Assembly (NCBI GenBank): GCA_030266915.1
Contig: JAJDIZ010000010.1
Location: forward strand, 1 to 34,242
Length of the DNA: 34,242 nt
Direction: 5' to 3'
From: Ruminococcaceae bacterium OttesenSCG-928-D13
GTDB taxonomy: Bacteria > Bacillota > Clostridia > Oscillospirales > Ruminococcaceae
The notes beneath the pieces are model-generated. The model saw nothing but the letters and a program-made list of their open reading frames with translations, was not told where the DNA came from and did not search any database. The position numbers were made by a program, and so were the translations under genes. Of this stretch, positions 16,801 to 24,111 are shown one piece after another (within the stretch, counting starts at the first letter, position 1; each line of letters opens with the position of its first letter).

Positions 16801-19800
16801 TCACCGAGGGCGGCTATGCCCTGGTGGGCCTCGCATCGCTGGAGGAGGGGCAGCCGCCCTGCTACTTCGACGCCGAGGGCCTGATGCAGACCGGTTGGCA
16901 GCGCATCGGCGGGAACCGTTACTACTTCAGCGAGAACGGCCTGGCCCTGACCGGCGAGCAGAAGCTGGGGGATGACAGCTACTATTTCCATAGTTCCGAT
17001 GGCTACGCCCTTACCGGGATGCACGAGATAGACGGACGCACCTACGTGTTTGACGAGGACGGCCGGCTGATCTCGAAAGAGGCCACCACCGGCCTCGCCT
17101 GGGTGGAAAAGGATGGAAAGCTCTATTACATCGATTCCGCCGGGGAACATCCCACCGGGCTTGAGACCGTGGGCGGCGCCCTCTACCTGTTTGACACCGA
17201 CGGCTCGGTGATCACCGGCTGGCAGACACTGGACGGCAAACGCTACCACTTTGCCACCGACGGCAAGGCGGATCTGGGCTGGTACAAGGAGGGGAATGCC
17301 ACCTGGTACTTCGGGGACGACGGCGCTGCACTGACCGGCGAGCACACCCTGGGCGGCAAGGCCTATGTCTTCGACGGCGAGGGCCGGCTGACCAGCGGCG
17401 ACGCCCCGGTGTTCGCCACCTGGGTGGAAAACGACGACGGCAGCTTCAGCTACCACGACACCACCGGCGCGCTGGCCACCGGCCTGCGCGGCATTGATGG
17501 AAAATGGTACTATTTCGACGCCGATGGCATTGGGCAGAATGGCTGGCAGGCCGTGGACGGCGCCCATTTCTACTTCGGCGGCGAGAAGAACTGCGCCCTC
17601 ACCGGCTGGCAGCAGATCGAAGGCCGGTGGTATCTGTTCGACGGCGCCACCGCAAAGCAGCTGGTGGGCTGGCAGTACCGCCCCGCCGGGGAAGGCGTCA
17701 CCTACACCCATTACTACGACCCGGCCACCGGCAAAACGCCCGAGGGCCTGGGCGAGGTGAACGGCGCGCTGCGCTACTTTGATACCGACGGCCACATGGT
17801 GACCGGCTGGCTGGACACCGAGGCCGGCAGAACCTACTTCTATCAGAACGGCGAGCGGGCCTCGGGGGTGGTCACCATCGAGGGGGCGCTCTACTCCTTC
17901 GACAAGGACGGAATCATGGCCACCGGCTGGAACAAAAGCCAGGACGGCGGGCGCTACTACTTCACCGAGCAGGGCGCGGCCGCGGGCTGGTTCGCCGTGG
18001 ATGGCCGCTGGTATTACGCGAGCGAAACCACCTTCCGCCAGCAGACCGGCTGGCAGTACCGCCCCGCCGGAAACGGCCTCACTCACACATTCTACTATAA
18101 CGCCGACGGCAGCCTGCCCGAGGCCGGGTTCAGCACGGTGCTCGGGGTGCGCCGCTATTTCGACGCCGACGGCCACATGGCCGCAGGCTGGCAGAAGATT
18201 GACGGCAAACTGTACTATTTCACCACCAAGGGCGAGCAGGTTTCCGGCCAGACCACGATTGAAGGGGTCGGCTACCCCTTCGGGGCCGACGGCAGCCTGC
18301 CCGAGGGCTGGCACACCGCCGGCGCAAACCGGTACTACTTCACTGAGACTGGGGCTCTCAAGGGCTGGCACCAGCTTGAGACCGATGGCGCCATGGTCTG
18401 GTACCGCTTCGACGATGCCCGCGCCGTGCAGCTGACCGGCTGGCAGACCCGCCAAGCCGAAAATGGCGCCGCAAAGCACCACTTCAATTCGGCGGGTGAG
18501 GCCGCCCTTGGCTGGCAGGAAACCGCCGAGGGCAAACGCTGGTTTGCCGCCGACGGCACCATGGCCACCGGCTGGATCAAGGTGGATGACCTGGACTACT
18601 ACTTCCAGCCGGGCACCGGCCTGATGGCTACCGGTGTTGTTGAGATAGACGGCGAAAGCCACAGCTTCGATGAGAACGGCCAGCAGAGCGAAGGCTGGAC
18701 CACCGACGGGGGGGAGCGCTACTACTTCTTGGGTGGCAGCAAGCTGACCGGCTGGAAGAAGATCAACGAAAACGGCACCGAGCGCTGGTACCACTTCAGC
18801 ACGGAAACCGGCGCGCAGCAGCTTGGCTGGCAGAAGCATGCAATGAGCGACAAGTCGCTGTATTACTACTACTTCACCGTCGGCGAGAATGCCGGCAGCC
18901 TGCCCGCCGCCGGCTGGACAAGCGCCATCGACGGGGTGACCCGCTATGTGATGGCCGATGGCCAGCTGGCCCAGGGCCTGCTGACGGTAGACAGTAAGCT
19001 GCTCCGTTTCGACGAAAAGGGCGCTCCCTACACCGGCTGGGCAGAGATCGACGACTGCTGGTACCGTCATGATGACGATGGCACGGTGATGACCGGCTGG
19101 CAGGTGCGCGTCACCCACGGCGGTGAGGAGAAGGACTACTATTATAATACCGACGGCACCCTGCCCGAGCCCGGTGTGTTTGCCATCGACAACATCAACT
19201 GCTACATCAAGGAAGACGGCGAGGTGGCCCAGGGCTGGCTGATGGTCGGCGAGTACAAGTACTACTACGCCCGCAAGGGCACCTTCGTTACCGGCAAGCA
19301 AACCATCGACGGCATCGACTACCGCTTCGACAGCCAGGGCCGTTATATAGAGCCGCCCAGCTTTGCCAAGGTGACCTGGGACAAGGGCTGGTCCGCCAGC
19401 AAAAATGTTTATGTCACGGCCGAGGTGAGCAAGGTGCTGGCCGACAAAACCGTCAAGTATAGCTTCGACGGCGGCAAAACCTGGAAAACCAGCACCACCG
19501 GCAGCTTCGAGCAGCCCTACACCGTGGGCAGCAATGGCAAAACCATCAAGGCCGATACCATCATGGTCGAGGACAGCATCGGCAACGTCTCCAGCTACGG
19601 CTCGGCCATCAAGCTTGAGGGCACCTTCTCCAAGGGCCATGGCGTCGATGTCTCCACCTACCAGGGCAACATCAACTGGAAGGCCGTGGCCGACAGCGGC
19701 ATGGTGGACTTTGCCATCATCCGGGGACTTACCTGGAGCAAAACCAAGGGCTACTATGCCATTGACGACAAGTTCGACTACAACGTTCGCCAGGCCAAGG

Positions 19801-21119
19801 CCTACGGCATCAAAGTGGGCGTCTACCTCTACAGCTACGCCTTCAACGGCAGCGAGATGAAGGAGGAAGTGGACTACTTCATGAACTCATCCCAGGTGAA
19901 GAAGCTGGTGAACGAGGGCATCTACTTCGACCTGCCGGTCTACATCGACTACGAGGACAACTGGATAATTGACAACACCCCGGGCCGCACCAAGACCCAG
20001 CGTACCGATGACCTGCTGGCCGGCCTTAAACAGATCGAGGCCGCCCACGGTGGCAAGTTCAAGGGTGGGGTGTATGCCAGCCTGAGCTGGTGCAACAACA
20101 TCTTCAATGCCGGCATCATCCAGGACAAGGGCTACTCCCTCTGGGTTGCCCGCTGGGGTGCTTCCTCCTCTGGCTGGACCTATAAGGAGGCCGACGTCTG
20201 GCAGTACACAAACGGTGAGGACAAGTACGGCGGCTATGCCTCCATTCCCGGCATCAACGGCAGGGTGGACCAGAACTGGCTGCTCAAGGACTTCTCGGGC
20301 AACATCAACCCCGGCAAAACGCCAGACCCGGTCACGGCCGACAACTACAAGCTCACCGTCACGAACCAGAACGGCAAGGTGGTGGAGGGCTACGCCAAGG
20401 ACATCCTGGCCCAGATTGTGATGGCCGAGGTTGGCGGTATGAACAACGCCGAGGTATTCAAAGCCCAGGCCATCGCGGCCCACTCCTGGCTGCAATACCA
20501 GTACAACGACGGCTACAAGGCCCCCAGCGTGGCCCTGAAAGCCCCGACCGACGCGGTGAAGAATGCCGTGGAAGCGGTGGCCGGCGTCATTCTGGAGTAC
20601 AACGGCAGCGCGGCGCTGACACCCTACTATGCCGCATCGAACGGGTACACCAACGACGCCAAGTACTGGAACACCGCCAACAACCTGCCCTACCTGCGCT
20701 GTGTGGTCAGCCCCCACGAGGGCACCTACTCGAGCACCGAACACAAGGTGACCGTCACCGAGACCGTGCTCAAAGCCAAGCTGAAAACCATCTACGGCAC
20801 CGATATCACCTCAGGCTATGCCGCCAAGGACTGGATCAAGGTTACCAGCAAGAACGAGGGCGGCTACGTGACGGGCCTGAACCTCTGCGGGCGTACCCCG
20901 AAGGTGGACTACTTCATCACCAGCATCGTTCCGGGCATCAACTCACCCAGCTTCAAGGTCAGCTATGCGGACGGCACCTTCACCTTCACCTGGCAGGGCA
21001 ACGGCCACGGCATCGGCATGAGCCAGCGCGGCGCCCAGGGCTACGCCACCAAAGGTTATACCTATGATAAGATTTTGGCCCACTACTATCCCGGCACCGC
21101 CCTCAAGGCGCTGTTCTAG
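13899..21119 (+). CDS. Giant surface peptidoglycan hydrolase: about 81 cell-wall-binding repeats, GH25 muramidase and SpoIID/LytB domain
   Basis: A 2406-residue extracytoplasmic protein. Residues 1-27 form a positively charged signal peptide or uncleaved anchor (M-K-K-R then a hydrophobic stretch; no clear A-x-A site). Residues 46-1818 are about 81 units of about 20 residues of choline-binding/glucan-binding type (D-G-x-x-Y-Y-F-D...G...T-G-W), with one Ser/Pro/Ala-rich linker near 230-270. Residues about 1819-1910 look like a beta-sandwich. A GH25 lysozyme domain follows (Asp1917 in G-V-D-V-S-T-Y-Q-G; Asp2017 and Glu2019 in P-V-Y-I-D-Y-E), then a SpoIID/LytB domain with probable catalytic Glu2177 (M-A-E-V-G) and H2370-G-I-G-M-S-Q-R-G-A. 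GH25 and SpoIID relatives both cleave the MurNAc-GlcNAc bond of the glycan strand, one hydrolytically and one as a lytic transglycosylase. GAGG (13887-13890) precedes the chosen ATG. The repeat ligand is unknown. Confidence 0.93.
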   Translation: MKKRTAILTTLGLVVVCAGLVFTFFNLKGGGKEPEKTVLVGLQSVDGEHYYYDSAGSPQFGWHLIDNHRYYFDAVTGAAVQGWFTDSEGEIYYFGEEGYALTGTVTIDGKDYTFDEMGRLQKAAGVSTEYTWKTENGKTYCFGPDGNLLTGLAEVEGALYYFDADGVRQTGWQTIDGGLYYFNPETGRAARGWSTIDGNTYYFDENGKAVTGSVSINGVPYTFNEKGVLVQNKTTTPSSGSAPASSSPPAALNPAPAKPESGGTQATGEWVGKKYRLPNGKWASGLVTIDGKLYGFDANNERVSGRVAFGGQYYHFDTETGVAQTGWLTDPSDIKVWYFYSESGPALTDMQVFGDGSRYYFDPTTGARQSGLIELSGRTYYFGGKNDAAVTGWVDVATGDGLQAADESAAPRYYFCDEGYAVTGVQKLEDGKLYAFTEKGLQLVGWQNVEGKRYLFSGDGGSALVNQWADHADGTAYLGEDGAALTSLQTIDGSKYYFDPNGIGQSGWVTVDGARYCFEGARNAAITSEWRESPTGKCYLGEGGAAATGAVTVDGVLYGFASDGALLKGVNTIDGKLYFLDDETGVAKTGWQKDGSKVYYVGENGFALGGVHPVDGKHYYFNPASFIRMGGWVEHDGKVYLFDGEDQSARTGAYTLGGATYHFGADGAALTGVQKLDGAYYYYNSKGVRQTGWQSAAGYRYYFEPGTAAARIGWFTDIAQGGVYYFSNEGRALTGTQTLDGITYRFDSNGRLAPESAEGDGSWVTNNGKTYYVDTEGEYVTGLQNIAGALYYFDKNGVRQSGWIETKDARYYFDAADDCKAVSGWFTDEETEAVYYFGADGAAYTGVHEIDKALYYFAPKTAIKSTGMVVESGARYYFDPANSGKARTGWHTLEDDEDASETRYYDKNNWMALTGMQTVEGALYLFNDAGVRQSGWHKDASGLIYRFSGPSDAAVIGKYTNDEGTWYFTEGGYALVGLASLEEGQPPCYFDAEGLMQTGWQRIGGNRYYFSENGLALTGEQKLGDDSYYFHSSDGYALTGMHEIDGRTYVFDEDGRLISKEATTGLAWVEKDGKLYYIDSAGEHPTGLETVGGALYLFDTDGSVITGWQTLDGKRYHFATDGKADLGWYKEGNATWYFGDDGAALTGEHTLGGKAYVFDGEGRLTSGDAPVFATWVENDDGSFSYHDTTGALATGLRGIDGKWYYFDADGIGQNGWQAVDGAHFYFGGEKNCALTGWQQIEGRWYLFDGATAKQLVGWQYRPAGEGVTYTHYYDPATGKTPEGLGEVNGALRYFDTDGHMVTGWLDTEAGRTYFYQNGERASGVVTIEGALYSFDKDGIMATGWNKSQDGGRYYFTEQGAAAGWFAVDGRWYYASETTFRQQTGWQYRPAGNGLTHTFYYNADGSLPEAGFSTVLGVRRYFDADGHMAAGWQKIDGKLYYFTTKGEQVSGQTTIEGVGYPFGADGSLPEGWHTAGANRYYFTETGALKGWHQLETDGAMVWYRFDDARAVQLTGWQTRQAENGAAKHHFNSAGEAALGWQETAEGKRWFAADGTMATGWIKVDDLDYYFQPGTGLMATGVVEIDGESHSFDENGQQSEGWTTDGGERYYFLGGSKLTGWKKINENGTERWYHFSTETGAQQLGWQKHAMSDKSLYYYYFTVGENAGSLPAAGWTSAIDGVTRYVMADGQLAQGLLTVDSKLLRFDEKGAPYTGWAEIDDCWYRHDDDGTVMTGWQVRVTHGGEEKDYYYNTDGTLPEPGVFAIDNINCYIKEDGEVAQGWLMVGEYKYYYARKGTFVTGKQTIDGIDYRFDSQGRYIEPPSFAKVTWDKGWSASKNVYVTAEVSKVLADKTVKYSFDGGKTWKTSTTGSFEQPYTVGSNGKTIKADTIMVEDSIGNVSSYGSAIKLEGTFSKGHGVDVSTYQGNINWKAVADSGMVDFAIIRGLTWSKTKGYYAIDDKFDYNVRQAKAYGIKVGVYLYSYAFNGSEMKEEVDYFMNSSQVKKLVNEGIYFDLPVYIDYEDNWIIDNTPGRTKTQRTDDLLAGLKQIEAAHGGKFKGGVYASLSWCNNIFNAGIIQDKGYSLWVARWGASSSGWTYKEADVWQYTNGEDKYGGYASIPGINGRVDQNWLLKDFSGNINPGKTPDPVTADNYKLTVTNQNGKVVEGYAKDILAQIVMAEVGGMNNAEVFKAQAIAAHSWLQYQYNDGYKAPSVALKAPTDAVKNAVEAVAGVILEYNGSAALTPYYAASNGYTNDAKYWNTANNLPYLRCVVSPHEGTYSSTEHKVTVTETVLKAKLKTIYGTDITSGYAAKDWIKVTSKNEGGYVTGLNLCGRTPKVDYFITSIVPGINSPSFKVSYADGTFTFTWQGNGHGIGMSQRGAQGYATKGYTYDKILAHYYPGTALKALF
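14034..19352 (+). repeat. Coding tandem array of about 81 cell-wall-binding repeats
   Basis: I counted 81 units by eye, mostly 19-24 codons each, degenerate at DNA level and so ancient or diversifying. Two higher-order patterns are visible. Five units end with an elongated linker and then a W-(V/K)-containing restart (near 14280, 14700, 16185, 17100 and 17420). In the last third, a G-W-Q-(Y/T/K/V) unit recurs at 17667, 18048, 18438, 18825 and 19095, that is every six units (127, 130 and 129 residues), then after a shortened block of 90 residues. Confidence 0.9.
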
Positions 21120-21128
21120 GTAAGTGAT

Positions 21129-21271
21129 GATTAAATGACGGTGCGTGATGGCGCGGGAGATTTGGCCGGGGGCCAAGGCAAAACCGCAGGTAATACTTGG
21201 TGTATTACCGAGGAATTTGCCGACGTGCCATCCGGGCAAAGATGCCGCGCCAGCGCGTGACGGAATTAATC
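21129..21271 (+). ncRNA. Candidate structured RNA or repeat element enclosed by a long-range stem (family unknown)
   Basis: Ten bases after the giant gene's stop, the sequence folds compactly. The outer ends GATTAA (21129-21134) and TTAATC (21266-21271) pair, and TGGCGCGG (21149-21156) pairs perfectly with CCGCGCCA (21245-21252), with further partial pairing between. Inside are three hairpins: TTGGCC/GGCCAA (21162-21176, loop GGG), GGTAATAC/GTATTACC (21189-21209, eight perfect pairs) and TTTGCC/GGCAAA (21216-21240). A strong terminator follows at 21312. It does not match a family I can name. It could be a processed 3' UTR RNA, an independent small RNA or a palindromic repeat. A 99-codon frame overlapping it is probably spurious. 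Confidence 0.4.
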
Positions 21272-21311
21272 AGCGCTTACCTGGGGTGCGGCGCAGTCAA
21301 ACCGGATGAGC

Positions 21312-21352
21312 GCCGCCCGTCAAAGGAAGATTCCTCTGGCGGGCGGCCTTTT
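21312..21352 (+). terminator. Strong Rho-independent terminator behind the giant gene and structured element
   Basis: GCCGCCCGTCA (21312-21322) pairs with TGGCGGGCGGC (21337-21347), extended by an inner AGGAA/TTCCT stem, and is followed by CTTTT. Its 5' arm overlaps GCGCCGC (21310-21316), which could instead pair with GCGGCGC (21288-21294), giving two mutually exclusive hairpins. Confidence 0.88.
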
Positions 21353-21461
21353 ACTGAAGGCGCATGGTGTGAGATGAAATTGAGAAAAAAAGTTGAAGCC
21401 ATTTCAGCTGGGCCATCGTTATATAAACAGAATGTCAAAGAGAAGGAACCCGTGCCGAAAC

Positions 21462-21490
21462 TTGTATTACTCTATCAGAAAGAGTATAAT
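21462..21490 (+). promoter_or_regulatory. Putative sigma-A promoter for the CmpB-like gene
   Basis: TTGTAT (21462-21467), a 17-base spacer and a perfect TATAAT (21485-21490), 41 bases before the ATG at 21532. It lies downstream of the terminator, so the next genes form a separate transcription unit. The stretch 21353-21461 holds nothing I recognise. Confidence 0.6.
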
Positions 21491-21531
21491 CTGTAGGGTT
21501 GAGGCGACACACTTTTTTGGGAGGAAACATC

Positions 21532-22128
21532 ATGCTGCCCCATTTGATCGCCAGCCGGCTGGCGGTGGCGCCAGACCCGGTTAAGATTATTTTGATCTTT
21601 TTTGCCTATAGTTTTTTTGGATATATTCTTGAGTGCATCGTGCTTTCAATCCAGACCCGCCACCTTGTGCTCAACCGTGGCTTCACCAGCCACCTTCCGT
21701 TCTGCATCATTTACGGCTTTGGCGCCATGACGGGGTTCGCCCTGCTGCACCCGCTGGCGGATCGTCCGCTGCTGCTGTTTCTGGCCGGGGCGCTGGGCGC
21801 CACCGTCTTCGAATACCTGGTGGCCCGCCTTCAGATTAAACTCTTCGGGGATTTTTGGTGGGACTACAACGAAAAACACCTGAACTACCAGGGCATTGTC
21901 TGCCTTGAAAGCACCGTTGGCTGGGGTTTGGCGGCTTTGCTGGTCATCAACGTGGCCCACCGGGCGGTGGTGGGGGTGGTCAGCATGATCCCGGGCATGA
22001 TTGCCTTGCTGCTGGCCGTTGCCCTGCCTGCCCTTTACATAGCGGACTTTCTCTACAGTGCCCATCAGGCCCGGGAGGAAAAAGACGAAATGCAACTGCG
22101 ACCGGAACTCTGGCAGCGTGAGGAATAG
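21532..22128 (+). CDS. CmpB-like membrane protein (putative ABC transporter permease family)
   Basis: A 198-residue integral membrane protein with about five hydrophobic helices. It fits the family annotated as putative ABC transporter permease (ABC_trans_CmpB, PF06541). Recognisable parts are the first helix with F-F-A-Y-S-F-F-G-Y-I-L-E-C, then N-R-G-F and P-F-C-I-I-Y-G-F-G-A, the polar F-G-D-F-W-W-D-Y loop, and N-Y-Q-G-I-V-C-L-E-S-T-V-G-W-G. No ATP-binding partner is adjacent, so a transporter role is doubtful and the function is unknown. The ATG at 21532 follows GGGAGG (21519-21524) at seven bases. It shares a promoter with the HD gene 34 bases downstream. Confidence 0.82.
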   Translation: MLPHLIASRLAVAPDPVKIILIFFAYSFFGYILECIVLSIQTRHLVLNRGFTSHLPFCIIYGFGAMTGFALLHPLADRPLLLFLAGALGATVFEYLVARLQIKLFGDFWWDYNEKHLNYQGIVCLESTVGWGLAALLVINVAHRAVVGVVSMIPGMIALLLAVALPALYIADFLYSAHQAREEKDEMQLRPELWQREE

Positions 22129-22162
22129 ACCGTGATAACCCACAATAGCAAAGGAACCCTGT

Positions 22163-22651
22163 ATGGAACTGGTATTAAAACGTGTGGTCGATGAGGTCTT
22201 TGTGCCTGATGACGCCGAGTATGTCGCCGCGGTGGAAGACATTCTCTATAATGAGACCTTCCAATCGATGAAGGAGTTTCCCCAGCATGGCAGCACCTCC
22301 TGCCTGGCCCACAGCATTGCGGTGTCCTACCTCACCTGGCACACCTGCAAAAAGCTTGGGCTCAGAGCGGTGGAAGCGGCCCGGGGCGCCCTTTTGCACG
22401 ATCTGTTCTTATATGATTGGCATACCCACAAGCCTGAGAAGGGCGATGCGATGCACGGTTTCACCCATCCCAAAACCGCGCTGGAAAATGCAAAAAAGGA
22501 ATTTGACCTGACCGAGCTGGAGCAGGACATCATCCTTAAGCACATGTGGCCGCTCACCCCGGTGCCGCCCAGCCACAAGGAGAGCTACGTCGTGTGCTAT
22601 CACGATAAAATCTGCTCCCTGCGCGAAACAATGCGCCGGCCCCTGTTTTAA
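22163..22651 (+). CDS. HD-domain protein (putative metal-dependent phosphohydrolase)
   Basis: A 162-residue soluble protein. The HD signature is visible: a first histidine pair region (H-G-S-T-S-C-L-A-H-S-I-A-V), the His79-Asp80 doublet in A-L-L-H-D-L-F-L-Y-D-W, a conserved H-G-F-T-H-P-K-T-A segment and a later I-L-K-H-M-W-P. These match the HD superfamily, whose members hydrolyse phosphate esters of nucleotides or related compounds. The substrate cannot be inferred. AAAGGAA (22150-22156) precedes the ATG. A terminator directly follows, so this is the last gene of the CmpB-like/HD unit. Confidence 0.82.
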   Translation: MELVLKRVVDEVFVPDDAEYVAAVEDILYNETFQSMKEFPQHGSTSCLAHSIAVSYLTWHTCKKLGLRAVEAARGALLHDLFLYDWHTHKPEKGDAMHGFTHPKTALENAKKEFDLTELEQDIILKHMWPLTPVPPSHKESYVVCYHDKICSLRETMRRPLF

Positions 22652-22664
22652 ACTTGTGCCAAAG

Positions 22665-22697
22665 CAACCCCCGAGACGCTTTGTTTCGGGGGTTTTT
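22665..22697 (+). terminator. Rho-independent terminator after the HD-domain gene
   Basis: CCCCCGA (22668-22674) pairs with TCGGGGG (22686-22692), followed by TTTTT. Confidence 0.92.
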
Positions 22698-22699
22698 CG

Positions 22700-22728
22700 T
22701 TGCTTTGGGCCGGTGTTTGGTGTATAAT
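22700..22728 (+). promoter_or_regulatory. Putative sigma-A promoter for DUF951-prfA and following genes
   Basis: TTGCTT (22700-22705), a 17-base spacer and a perfect TATAAT (22723-22728), directly behind the preceding terminator and 56 bases before the DUF951 start. Confidence 0.65.
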
Positions 22729-22784
22729 TATTGTTTGCCGGGCAAGCCATGCCGGCTGCTCTGTCGCAAGGAGGAATCGAGTCA

Positions 22785-22985
22785 ATGGACGTTCAGGTGG
22801 GGGACATCATCCAAACCCGGAAACCGCACCCCTGCGGGTCGCAGAGCTTCTCGGTGCTGCGGGTGGGGATGGATTTCAAGATCCGCTGTGACAAGTGCGG
22901 CCGCGAGGTGATGCTGGCCCGGCCGAAAATTGAAAAAAAAATAAAAAAACTGTTCCGAAATGGCGAAGAGGTCAAGGTGAGATAA
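22785..22985 (+). CDS. DUF951 family small protein
   Basis: A 66-residue protein with the DUF951 pattern: V-G-D-I-I-Q-T-R-K-P-H-P-C-G-S near the start, V-L-R-V-G-M-D-F-K-I-R-C-D-K-C-G-R in the middle and a lysine-rich end. Three cysteines (one H-P-C-G, one C-x-x-C) suggest a small metal-binding or nucleic-acid-associated fold, but the family's role is not known. The ATG at 22785 has AAGGAGG (22768-22774) upstream; the frame continues 18 codons further without family similarity. It is the first gene of the unit leading to prfA, 43 bases before that gene. Confidence 0.9.
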   Translation: MDVQVGDIIQTRKPHPCGSQSFSVLRVGMDFKIRCDKCGREVMLARPKIEKKIKKLFRNGEEVKVR

Positions 22986-23028
22986 ATACCGACTAAATTA
23001 GGAATAATAGTTTGAATTTGGAGTAAGG

Positions 23029-24111
23029 ATGGGAACGATGTTTGATAAACTGGACGCGGTGCGCAGCCGGTATGACGAGATCAACCGGCGCCTGCAGGAG
23101 CCGGACACGGTGTCTGATCCGGCAAAATACCGCGATTTGATGAAGGACTATAAGCAGCTTGGGCCGCTGGTGGAAACCTACGAGGCCTGGTGCGCCGCCC
23201 GGGATGGGATGGAAGAGGCCAAACAGCTTCTGGAGGAGGGCGGCGACGCCGAGCTGAAGGAACTGGCCCGGGATGAGCTGGAAGAAAACCGCGCAAAAAT
23301 GGAAAAACTGGGGGCAGAGCTACGCATTCTTCTGCTGCCCAAGGACGAAAACGACGAGCGCAGTGTTATCATCGAGATACGCGGCGGCACCGGTGGCGAC
23401 GAGGCCGCCCTGTTTGCCCACAGCCTCTACCGGATGTACAACATGTATGCCGAGAAAAAAGGCTGGAAAACCGAGATATTAAGTGTGAACGAGACCGAAC
23501 TGGGCGGCATGAAAGAGGTGCAGTTCAGCGTGGAGGGGGACGGCGTCTACAGCCGCATGAAGTACGAGGCCGGCACCCACCGGGTGCAGCGGGTGCCTGA
23601 AACTGAAACCCAGGGCCGGGTGCACACCTCGGCCGTGACGGTGGCAGTGATGCCCGAGGCCGACGAGGTGGACATCGACATCAACCCCTCGGACCTGAAG
23701 GTGGACACCTTCCGCGCCTCTGGGGCCGGTGGTCAGCACGTCAACAAGACCTCCAGCGCCATCCGCATCACCCACCTGCCCACCGGCACCGTGGTGGAGT
23801 GTCAGGACGAACGCAGCCAGCACAAAAACCGCGATCGGGCAATGATGGTGCTGCGCAGCCGTCTGCTGAGCGAGAAGCAGGCCGCCCAGAAAAGCGAGAT
23901 CGACGCCACCCGCAGAAGCCAGGTGGGCAGCGGGGATCGCAGCGAGCGCATCCGCACCTATAACTTCCCCCAAGGGCGGGTGACCGACCACCGTATCGGG
24001 CTGACGCTGTACAAGCTGGACAACGTAATGAGCGGCGACCTGGACGAGGTGATCGATCCGCTGATCGCTGCCGACCAGGCCGAAAAACTACAGGCGGCCT
24101 CGGGCGAATGA
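23029..24111 (+). CDS. prfA: Peptide chain release factor 1
   Basis: A 360-residue class I release factor that recognises UAA and UAG in the ribosomal A site and triggers peptide release. The P-x-T recognition tripeptide is seen as P-E-T in [17 protein letters not shown], where RF2 would have S-P-F. The catalytic G-G-Q is at 234-236 within [11 protein letters not shown]. The N-terminal helical domain is complete and the length is normal. The ATG at 23029 has GGAG five bases upstream; an ATG nine bases further in (M-F-D-K-L-D-A-V) is an equally plausible start. The stop overlaps the start of tsaC. The methyltransferase gene prmC, often next to prfA, is not here. Confidence 0.96.
   Translation: MGTMFDKLDAVRSRYDEINRRLQEPDTVSDPAKYRDLMKDYKQLGPLVETYEAWCAARDGMEEAKQLLEEGGDAELKELARDELEENRAKMEKLGAELRILLLPKDENDERSVIIEIRGGTGGDEAALFAHSLYRMYNMYAEKKGWKTEILSVNETELGGMKEVQFSVEGDGVYSRMKYEAGTHRVQRVPETETQGRVHTSAVTVAVMPEADEVDIDINPSDLKVDTFRASGAGGQHVNKTSSAIRITHLPTGTVVECQDERSQHKNRDRAMMVLRSRLLSEKQAAQKSEIDATRRSQVGSGDRSERIRTYNFPQGRVTDHRIGLTLYKLDNVMSGDLDEVIDPLIAADQAEKLQAASGE

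Noticed and set aside
14034-19352. CRISPR array or noncoding tandem repeat
   Set aside because: The periodicity is in protein-coding units with degenerate DNA, variable length and an open frame throughout; no identical direct repeats with unique spacers.
16266-19640. A 1124-codon open frame on the minus strand
   Set aside because: It lies fully antisense to the repeat region of the giant gene; GC-rich codon bias and repetition keep the frame open. No ribosome-binding site or family resemblance, and its repetitiveness mirrors the sense strand.
21197-21496. A 99-codon plus-strand frame after the giant gene
   Set aside because: It crosses the hairpins of the structured element, a strong terminator and a promoter, and lacks a recognisable family.
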